From: Candidatus Solirubrobacter pratensis
GTDB taxonomy: Bacteria; Actinomycetota; Thermoleophilia; Solirubrobacterales; Solirubrobacteraceae
DNA: 64,000 bases
Reading direction: 5' to 3'
Assembly (NCBI RefSeq): GCF_000425945.1
Contig: NZ_AUEK01000007.1
Location: 248,001-312,000, forward strand
Numbering within the stretch: the stretch's first letter is position 1; each line of letters begins with the position of its first letter. Below are positions 15,317 to 24,400 of this stretch, in pieces. The translations under genes were made by a program, and so were the position numbers. The notes under the pieces are model-generated. The model was not told the DNA's origin and ran no database searches. It worked only from the letters and a program-made list of their open reading frames with translations.

Positions 15317-17947
15317 TTACAGCAGCGTCCACGTCCACGTCGGGGCGGACGAGTACGTGAGTGTGATCGTCTTCCCTGACGGCAACATCACTAGGCCGCT
15401 CGTGACGCCGAGCGTCTGGCCGTCTACCGCGATTGCGGTAACGGTGCCGCCGCTGACGAGGACGGCAGCGTCACGGAAGAAGGGGTTGGTGAACGGCGTA
15501 GCGGAGGCCGGGATTACTGGCGTGGAGGGAGCCGCGCCAGCGACCCGGTTTAGGTCGGTGATGCGAACGTTCTTCGCCCCACTGACTGTGGGCGCCACGT
15601 TGTTGTTGTCGGTGAAGTTGATCTGCCCGACGAGGCCGTTAGTCGGATCGCTGAACGTCGTACCGGTGCTCGTCTCGATGTTCAGGTTACCGATGAACAC
15701 GGGGAACTTGCAGCCAGCGTTGACGCTGGTGTCAATGATGGTATCGCTCGCCTCGACGGAGAGATTGAGGATCGACGCGCCGTGGAAGGCACGTCCTCCT
15801 AGTCCGTACAAGCCCAGTGCCTTCTTGGCGAACAGGATGCCGATTCGGTTCGCAGCGAGGTGGTCGGTGAGCGTCATACCGGTGTAGAAGCCCGCGCACG
15901 AGAACGTGTCAATCGTAACGTTGTCGTTGTTGCCAACCTTCGGCAGGATCAGACCCGCGCCATTCGGGTTTGTGGGCTTCGCGGCGTTCATCTGTGCCGT
16001 CGTCTGGAAGGCGAGCGTCGAGAGGCTCTTGACGTCTGCCATCGCGATGCGCTTGAGATTGACTGCGACAAGCCCGGGGTTAGGCGGCGCGATGACCTGG
16101 AGTCCGTCGATGACGAGGAGCATGTTGCTCCACCCGGACGGGAACGGGCTTGTGGCAATGATCGCGTCTGTCGGGTCGGGGCCGCCGATGATCGACGGGA
16201 CACCGTAGCTGGGATCAGTTGCGACGCCGGTAAGCGTACTGCGGAGAATCACACCGTTGTGCTGCGCAACGTCCTGGTTCCAGTGGTTCCAGGTACTCGC
16301 GTTGGCGGTCCCCTTGAGGACGAGAGTGAACTTCTGCTCGTCATCGTCGCAGATCGGGAGCGGGATTTGCGCGTTGCCGAGGGTGGTCCCGCCCTTGATC
16401 GTGGGGCCATCGAGGAGGTACTCGCCACGCTCGGCAGAGAAGATGACCTCGGCGTAGTGGGAGCCATCCGCGCGACCCTGCGCGAACGCCGCCCCGATGG
16501 CGTCATTGATTGCCTGCTGGTCGCTGACACCGGACGCGACGTAATCTTCGACGTAGAAGCGATTGAGTCCCTCTGAGCCCCTCGCAAACGTTACGGGCTG
16601 CCAAGTGCCGCTCACGAGCACAGACATGCGCGCCGAGACAGGGGCGGGCGGCGTCGCGGGGGCAGTCGGGGTCACCGCGTTCGAATCTGCCGATGCGGAG
16701 CCCGCGCCGTTAGAGGCAGTCACCGTACAAAGGATTGCCTGACCCTCGTCGGCGGGCTGAAGGTCGTAGAGGCTCGACGTTGCGCCGGGGATGCTCGTGC
16801 CAGCGCGCTTCCACTGGAATGCGAAGCTCGTGGGCGAGTTGGTCCAGGAGCCATTCGAGCACGCAAGCGTCTGCCCGGTCTCCGCTGTGCCGGTGAGCGC
16901 AGGCGCGACGGTGTTTGCCGGAGGGCTGCCAGCAGGTGCGGTGGGTGTGACGGTGTTCGAATCGGCGGATACGGAGCCGCCCGCATTCGTTGCCGTCACG
17001 GTGCACGTCACAGGCTGGCCTTGGTCAGCCACCTGGAGAGCGTAGGCGTTAGCGGTCGCGCCGGAGATTACCGCGCCTGCCCGCTTCCACTGGAATGCGT
17101 ACGCGGATGGGCTATTCGCCCATGTGCCGGTGGAGCAGGTGAGCGTCTGTCCGGTCTCTGCGACGCCGGTGATGGCGGGAGCGGTCGTATTCGCCGGGGG
17201 AGACGTGGTGGCGGTGCCCGCTGCGTAGTGGGCAGCAACGCGCGTGCTGGAAAGTTCGCCCTTGTAGACGGCAACCTCATCGAGGCGTCCGGCCAGGTTC
17301 AATGACGTAGTGCCGCGAGCCATCAGGAATAGCGTGCCACTCACCTTGAACGTACTGGCGGTGACGAGTGCGTCCTGACGCGAGGTGGTCGTCACGGGCG
17401 CTCCATCTACGTACACCTTGATACGGCTCGCGGAGGCGACAGCCGGATCGGGCGTGTAGACAGCTACCAAGTGGTGCCAGGCCGCAGCGGACATCGCGGA
17501 GCGCGGGAACGTGTGACGGACGATCTCGTTGAGGTTCGTGCGAAAGCCCACGCTAACCGTGTTGGCCTCCGCACCGGTTGCGGAGTTGTTGGGATCGATG
17601 ACGAATGTCCCGGAGTTCGTTGACCACGCGCCGCCGAACTCAGCGAGCATCCGATCATCGTTCGAGTAGGCGTCAATCCAGCACCAACATTCGAAGGTGA
17701 GGGGTGCTCCGGCTGTCCCTGACAGGTCGAGCCCGCTACGGTCGGCGTATTCCGTCGAGCCGTTGAACTGTCGAGCCTGATCCGAGTCTGCTGCGAGCGC
17801 TCCAGCGACAGCGGTAAGATTGCCCGCAGGAATGACAAGGTCCCGCAAACTGATGGTCGGGTTGATCTCATCGTGGATCGGGGTCGAGCCTCCCATCCGG
17901 TAATAGAGATGGGGAGTGTCAGCGAGTACTTCGGTGGTGTAACTCAT
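15317..17947 (-). CDS. Tail spike/fibre: LamG-like, two Ig-like repeats, beta-helix
   Basis: 876 residues. About 1-240: concanavalin/LamG-like jelly roll (APLTFECWCWIDAYS, AGRLDEVAVYKGELSS). About 242-430: two tandem Ig-like repeats sharing ETGQTL.CS.G.W.NSP...FQWKRAG and VTCTVTA.N. About 440-876: a right-handed beta-helix of the pectate-lyase type (YVASGVSDQQAINDAIGAA, then repeated short strands). This is the usual build of a receptor-binding tail spike, the helix probably binding or cleaving surface polysaccharide. Catalytic residues cannot be assigned. Confidence 0.8.
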   Translation of the reverse strand: MSYTTEVLADTPHLYYRMGGSTPIHDEINPTISLRDLVIPAGNLTAVAGALAADSDQARQFNGSTEYADRSGLDLSGTAGAPLTFECWCWIDAYSNDDRMLAEFGGAWSTNSGTFVIDPNNSATGAEANTVSVGFRTNLNEIVRHTFPRSAMSAAAWHHLVAVYTPDPAVASASRIKVYVDGAPVTTTSRQDALVTASTFKVSGTLFLMARGTTSLNLAGRLDEVAVYKGELSSTRVAAHYAAGTATTSPPANTTAPAITGVAETGQTLTCSTGTWANSPSAYAFQWKRAGAVISGATANAYALQVADQGQPVTCTVTATNAGGSVSADSNTVTPTAPAGSPPANTVAPALTGTAETGQTLACSNGSWTNSPTSFAFQWKRAGTSIPGATSSLYDLQPADEGQAILCTVTASNGAGSASADSNAVTPTAPATPPAPVSARMSVLVSGTWQPVTFARGSEGLNRFYVEDYVASGVSDQQAINDAIGAAFAQGRADGSHYAEVIFSAERGEYLLDGPTIKGGTTLGNAQIPLPICDDDEQKFTLVLKGTANASTWNHWNQDVAQHNGVILRSTLTGVATDPSYGVPSIIGGPDPTDAIIATSPFPSGWSNMLLVIDGLQVIAPPNPGLVAVNLKRIAMADVKSLSTLAFQTTAQMNAAKPTNPNGAGLILPKVGNNDNVTIDTFSCAGFYTGMTLTDHLAANRIGILFAKKALGLYGLGGRAFHGASILNLSVEASDTIIDTSVNAGCKFPVFIGNLNIETSTGTTFSDPTNGLVGQINFTDNNNVAPTVSGAKNVRITDLNRVAGAAPSTPVIPASATPFTNPFFRDAAVLVSGGTVTAIAVDGQTLGVTSGLVMLPSGKTITLTYSSAPTWTWTLL

Positions 17948-18265
17948 TTATAGGAGCCTTGCGATCCAGAGTGTGTTGGCGGCATAGGCACTCGGATCCG
18001 GGGATGCCTCGGCGGGTCCCGTGACTACGATCTGCACCAAAGCGTCTGCGCCATCGGCTCCGGCAGGACCGGCGGGACCGGCGGGACCCTCAGGACCGGC
18101 GGGACCCTCAAGACCGGCGGGACCGGCGGGACCGGCGGGACCCTCAGGACCAGGCTGCGTCTCCGCATAGGCAGCTAGGCGCGTCTCAAGATCGATGAGG
18201 CCCGCTGCGTCAAGCGGCGTTGAGCTATCGGGGGAGTTCTTCCACTGCTTCGGCGTGAATGCCAT
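17948..18265 (-). CDS. Collagen-like minor tail protein (105 aa)
   Basis: 105 residues. The central third is a run of GPAGPAG-type triplets, as in phage collagen-like fibre linkers that form triple helices. The N-terminus (FTPKQWKNSPDSSTPLDA) matches a common phage tail-fibre start, and the last ~30 residues may cap the trimer. The stop abuts the ATG of the spike gene, so the two are probably partners in one fibre. Confidence 0.8.
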   Translation of the reverse strand: MAFTPKQWKNSPDSSTPLDAAGLIDLETRLAAYAETQPGPEGPAGPAGPAGLEGPAGPEGPAGPAGPAGADGADALVQIVVTGPAEASPDPSAYAANTLWIARLL

Positions 18266-18315
18266 ACCACCTATTGAGGTGGCAGAGGTGCACTCGTTCC
18301 TTGCCTAGAAACGCG

Positions 18316-18336
18316 AAAGCCGAGCGAGGCTCGGGC
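18316..18336 (-). terminator. Terminator-like hairpin
   Basis: AGCCGAGC and GCTCGGGCT pair around a 3-nt loop. Read on the minus strand, the stem is followed by TTTCGCG. It separates the polyvalent operon from the tail-fibre genes. The remaining ~85 nt up to 18422 hold nothing I can identify. Confidence 0.65.
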
Positions 18337-18422
18337 TCTTCACGGGGCGACGGAGAGGTGTGTCAGACGAACGCGCCGCGCTCACACGTTCAGGGCGCAG
18401 CATCACCCCTTACCCCGCCGCA

Positions 18423-21400
18423 TCAGGGCTGATGGTAGCCCAGGGCCGTGTGCACATCCTCGACCGGCACCTTGAAGCCCGGATCGGCGTACGGGTTCCG
18501 GCTGCCGTTGTGTTCGCTCACCGTGCGGAAGCGATAGTGTCCGCCCTCGTTGATGAGTTCGTGAGGCGTGCCGTAGGTATCCTTGAACTGCCCGCCGCCC
18601 ATTCGCATCGCCTGTTCCAGGCTTTCCCGGTCGTAGTGGTGAGTCTCGGTGCAGGGGTTCGGGTGCTCCTGGGGCTCGACCCACGGGTGATACTCGACCG
18701 GCGGTCCGTCGAAGTGGTGATTGAGCCCAATCGGCTGCCAACCCTGAAAGTCCTCAATTGAGCGTCGGGGGTAGCCTAGCTTCTCGTCAATTGCACGGTG
18801 CTCATCCAACTCGTGCTCGGCGTAGCGGTGCGCGGAACGCGGCCGTCCGCACTGCCCGCACTCGTCGTAGTCGGACCACTGACGCTGATCCTCTACGGTG
18901 ACGTTGTGCTTGCTCGTGGTGTCGAACACGACCGGGTGGCCGTGTTCGGACTCCTTCATCACCGTTAGGTCGCGCGGGGGCGGCGGGCGCTTCTCATCGC
19001 CGCGACAGTAGGCACACTTGTCGCTCGGCAGTCCCATCAGGGTTCCGGTGCCCGGGACGACCTTGTACGTACCGTGACAGTTATGGCACTGGCCGAGGAG
19101 ATTCACCTTCTTCATGTAAACCAGGAGATCGGTGTAGTCCTTCCCGTCGTGGATCAGGTCCATACCCGTAGCCGCCTTCTGCTGCTCGATGATGTTTCGG
19201 GCCATCGTCTCGGCCTCGGCCTCGGCCTTATCGGGCGGGAGCGACTTCAGGTACTCGGTAATCAGGTGATTGGGCACCGTATTCGGATCAGGCTCAGGCG
19301 TCCAGTCTTCGGGGAAGTAGTCGGGCACGTCGGACGACAGCTTAGCGCCCGCGAGCAGCCCTGTCACCTGCTGGAGCAGCCCTCGGTTGTCCAGCATCTT
19401 GTAGGTGAGGTTCGAGGCGGCGAAGTCCCCCTTGCCCGCCGCCTGGTCGCGCATCCGCTTGCGGTGTAGCTGCCGGTAGAACATGACGGCCTTGTCGGGC
19501 TCGTAGCGCAGCAGCCGATCCATCTTGTCGGCGTTGATGAGCGCCTGCGTGTATGCCTCGTTCTCCTCGTGCTCGGGATCGTGCGCGAGATCGGGCTGGG
19601 GCGGGACGAGCCACTTGTCCTGGATGACGTTGTAGCCCGAGCGTAGACCGGGCTGGTAGAGGTCGGCGGGCTTGATGCCGCGCGCCACGACGTAGGTCTG
19701 TAGCTCATGTGTGGTGCCCGGCATGATGAGGCCGTCGCACGCCTGGATCATCAGGCCGATCATCTCCGAGCGCGACCACTCGGGGAACTGCTCGGCGTCC
19801 ACGAACAGCGACACGTCCACGTCCGAGTGATCGGCGTACTGGTACGTCGTGAGGCTACCGGTGAGATACAGGCTGCCCCACTTCTCGCAGCCCGTGTAAC
19901 CCGCCTCGCTTAGGATGCTGTAGATCGAGTCCATGATCCACAGCCGATGCTCGTGCTTGAGGCGCGGAGTGGGGGAGGCCGGGTCATCCCATACCGTGGG
20001 GTCGAGTGTGTCGCGGATCGGGTCGAGGACGTTGCCCTGGCGCTTCGGGATGCGCGGGTCCGGCTTCACGGAGTCGTTGATGTCCTCCTCGATCACGCGC
20101 TTCCACCACGGACCCTCGTATGGGCCGCCGTCGCTCTCGCCCTCAAACCACATCATGAGGGCGTTCTGCATCGCCTTGTCGGCCATCTCCGGCGTCGTGC
20201 CGGGGTGGATCCTCACGAGGCGGTCGATCGCGTCCTGGCGCGAGAGGTTGTCGCCGTTGACCATGAGGTTCCACGCCGACATCTGGAGATCGGAGTCGGG
20301 GTACCGGCGGAAGTCAGTGGCAACACGCGCCGCACGTAGCTGCGACGGGGGTACGATGTTCTCCTCGCCCGTCTCGGCGTGCACAACGCTGACAAGCGGC
20401 TCGTGCGGGTCATTGACGATGTCGGTCACATAGTGCGGCTGACCGTTGAGGAGAACGCGCTGCCCGTGCGTAAGCTGGCGCTGGAAGAGTGCCTGTGCGT
20501 CCTCCGTCGACACCGGCTGAGCCATCGGGTGCTCCGCGTTGGTGAAGACGTGATCGCACGCGCCCTGCTCGCAGCGCTGTAGCTGGCGCCTGATGTTTCC
20601 AATCTGGACCGGGACCGGCTGTCCTCGGCCGCCGCCATGGACGCTGCCGAAGCCGGTAACGATGTGGCGGTTGCCGTTCGCGTCGGGCCACGAGTACATC
20701 GGGTGGCCCTGGGCGTTGTACTTGTCCAAGGACCAGTGCGGCATCTCGGCCGCCATGAAGTCGGCCTCGGACTTATAGTTCGCGGCTAGGCGTGATTGAG
20801 CGTCCGGCAGTGCGGACAGACGCCTGTCGGCCCGGGCAGCGCGATCGGCTCCCGGCAGCCCGAGCAGGTCACGACGGTCGTCCGGCCGCCCTGCGCCGAT
20901 GTGAGTGCGATCTTCTTCATGCTCGTTACGCGATTGTACCGGGCCGCCCTGTAGTGGTCCATGGCGCTTCGCCACGGTACGGTCAAACAATGTCTCCTGC
21001 CCCGGTGGCGTCCTCTTCGGCCTCGGCCGAGGGTCGTAGGGCTCAATTGACCGCCACCTCGGGATCAGTGCGCCGCCGAGGTGGTTGTAGTACTGCGCGG
21101 CGATCGGGTCAATCTCCTGGTGGAACTCCAGCGGACGGAGCTTGCGCCAATCCGCTACGCCGTTGTCGGCCATGTGCTCGGTCAGGGCTTCGCGAAGATA
21201 GTCCTCGTGACCGGCCTCCTTCGCGTGCTGGAGGAGGAAGTTCGCCCATTCGGGACGGTAGCCCGGCTGTACCTGGACGCGCTGGTTCCGCCCGTCCTGC
21301 CACGTGTTCCACGACGACTCGAACCGGTCAGGCTCAATCATCGAGCCGATGATCTTCTCGTAGTTCGGGTCCCCGATCTCTAGGTCGGGTCCCTCGACGC

Positions 21401-24400
21401 CATGCTCGTCGGCGTCGCCCTGCGCGATCCGGTAATCCTCGGGCTCGTTCTCGTACCACTGATCCTGCGCATACGGGTGCATATCCGGCAGATGGTGTTC
21501 GCGGCCACCCACGTAGCCGCCGTTGTACCCGACCAACTGTGTGAGAGATTCGGGACCGTCCATGTGGTAGGTGTCATCCCACCACGGCTGGTAGGCAGCC
21601 GCCTCGGCGCCCTTCGTCCCGAGGTACTCGTTCATGCGGTCGTTGTACTCGTCGTCCACGTCCTGGTTGGAGCGACCCTTGTACTCCGTCGTCTCCGACC
21701 CGGGACCGACCCGGGCGCGGATCACGCCGCCGCAGTGATCGCACTGCTGGCCATGACCGTATCGACCGTAGTCATGTCCACAGTTGGCGCACTCGGCGTG
21801 ATCCGGCGTCATCTGGAGCGTAGCGTGGGGATGGTTCTTGCGGTCGCGAAGCGACAGGAAGACAGAACTGCCTAGCTCTGCATCATCGCCATAGCTCCCA
21901 ACGCAATGGCCCATCATGTCGCCCTCGTCGCGCATCTCATGCCGGTTGTTCAACTGCCGCACGGTCCAGCCGTCAGGGAACTCGTGAACAACCTCACCGA
22001 GATCCTTGCGGGCCTTAGCCTCCTGGTCGGCGCGCCAGTCGGTAATGCGGGTCAGTAACTCCGGCGCACCCAACTGCATGATGTCGATGCCCTGACGGGC
22101 CTTCTTCATCTGATCGAGGTCGCGCTGAATCTCGGCCAGCGTCTGCGGGTTGAGCGGGGACTGCCCGGGACCGGGGACGCCAAGTCCTCCCACATCATTT
22201 GGGATCAGGCGTCCCTTACGCCACTCACGAACGACCCAGGGGAGCAGCTTGTCGGCCTGGCGGTAGCCCTGTTCATCAAGGAAACGCAGGAACTCCTCAC
22301 CCTCCGGCGTCTGCATGTCCGGGCGCGCGGCGAGCCAGTCGAACTTGGACGCGGTGCGCCCCATGTAGGTGTGTGCGCCCCACGGGCAGGTGCACGGCTG
22401 CCCGGTGGTGATGTGCGAGTGCGGGCGTCGCTTCACGCTCTTGTGAGGCGTTGCGCCCTGGCGGGGCGTCAAGCCCTCCGGCAGAACGCGCGGGTCAACC
22501 TCGCCCGGCACCGCGCCCATGTCCTCGAAGGGGTACTCACGGCCGGGCACAGGATCATCGCCGCCGACCATCTGGCGGTGTCCGCACCCAAGGCACAGGA
22601 GAGTTGGAACGCCGGTCTGTTCGAGGTACATCTGGTGCTCGCCGCATTCGGGGCATAGCAGCCACTCTTCGTCTACAGAGGCCCACTTAGAGGGCGTTAC
22701 CGAGCCAGTCGTAGGTCCTAGAGGGTGCTCGGTTTCCGGAAGGGCGCGCAAGGCATCGCCCAGTGGCGCAATTAGCTGCTCGTGCATCTTCATGCGATCC
22801 CCAAAGGTGTAACCGGACGAGCAGCCGTTGCACACGTAGCCGTTCATCTCAGGCACGATCGAGAGGTCGCTGCCGCACCTCGGGCACGGGGCACCGAACT
22901 GCATCAGGTAGGGCCTCTTGGGCGGGTTGACAGCAGATGTCTTAGAGGGCGTTACCTCGCCGTCCTGGTCGTCAACTAGGCGCAGGCGCTCAGGAGCGAT
23001 GTGGGTGACATCGCTCTGCCAGGCGCCAGGGCGACCCCTGCCTGGCGCGGGGTCCCAGTAGTCCGCCGGAACCTGCTTGAACCACGGATCGCGCTTCAGC
23101 CTACCGACAGCGCGAGGATGAACCTCCCACAAGTCGTGCGGCTCGATGCCGTTACAAATCTCGGCGTAACGCCGCGCCTCTGGGAGGTTGTCCCAGAAGT
23201 GCATCGGGTTGCCCGTAACGGGGTTGGGGACCATACCCTCAGCAAGCACCTGCTCGCGTATGGAGGAAGGCAGAAGCCTGTAGTACGGACGTACGCGCGC
23301 CGAGGCGACAGAGGACCGACGAGTCATCTTCTCCCAATGCTCGTACGTCGGGGCAAAGCGCAGACCGCCTCCAGCGAAGCGTCTCGCCTTCTCGATGGCA
23401 TTCGGGTCAGGAGACCTACTGTCGCTCAGGGTGTACCACCCGCTCGGATGGATGACAATAGGACACTCGTAGTCCTGCGGCCAGGGGCAACGGGTCGCAG
23501 CTACATCGTCGTGGTGCGGGGCCAGCCCCGGAGCGCGGACGTTCCACATCACGGGCTCGTTGTTGACGAGGAAGCCCTTGCCCCACTCGCCGGGAGTCCA
23601 GTCCATGTGGAGCGGCGTCGAGGCCGTGCGCTCCTGGTCTACAGAAGATGCCTTAGCGGGCGCCGCCGGGATGTACGCCGGGAGATGCGTATCTCCGCGA
23701 CGATGCGCGACGGTGGCACGATGCCAGCCATCGAGCAAGGTGCCCTCATGGTCGATGACCACTTCGGGCATCGGCCCAGGCATCTGCGCGAGGCTATTCA
23801 CCCGGTCGGGCTCCACGTCCAGGGAGCCCACCCCGGCGATGCTCGCCAGCGGGTGTTGTGTGCGCGTCCAAGAGGGATGCTGGTGGATCTTGCGCTCCAT
23901 GCGCTCCCACCAGATGTCGTTATCCACCCGAGAGCGTCCACGCGAGCCCTTGTGGAGGGCACGCATGTGCTCCATAACCTGCTCAGGTGAGATCACGGCC
24001 ACAGACTCTACAGAACCGCCATTAGGGGGCGCTGACGCCATCCGGCTCCAGTCGCGAACCTTGTTCTTGAGCCACGGGTTATCCCAATGGAAGGCGTCAA
24101 TCGGCTGGCCACCCGCACGAAGCTCCTCGGTGAGCCGGTTGAACAGACCCTTCCCACGGTGCTCAGGATGCGTGTACGCCGAGCCAAGCATGATGCCGCC
24201 TGGCACACCCTGCCAGGTCACGCTCGCGACCGGCTCGCCGTTGTAGTACGCGACGCGACCGTCGCCCTGGCCATGCTTCGTCGTCAGCGTGTCACCGCCA
24301 CGGCTATCGAAGCGCGGGACGAAGGTCCCGGTGTCGTGGGAGAACCATCCCTCGTCGGCGGGACGAATCTCGTACGGGTCTACAGAATCCGCGTTAGAGG

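Noticed and set aside
18055..18155. GGACCGGCGG repeats as a minisatellite or origin iterons
   Set aside because: They are the codons of collagen-like GPAGPA triplets in frame.
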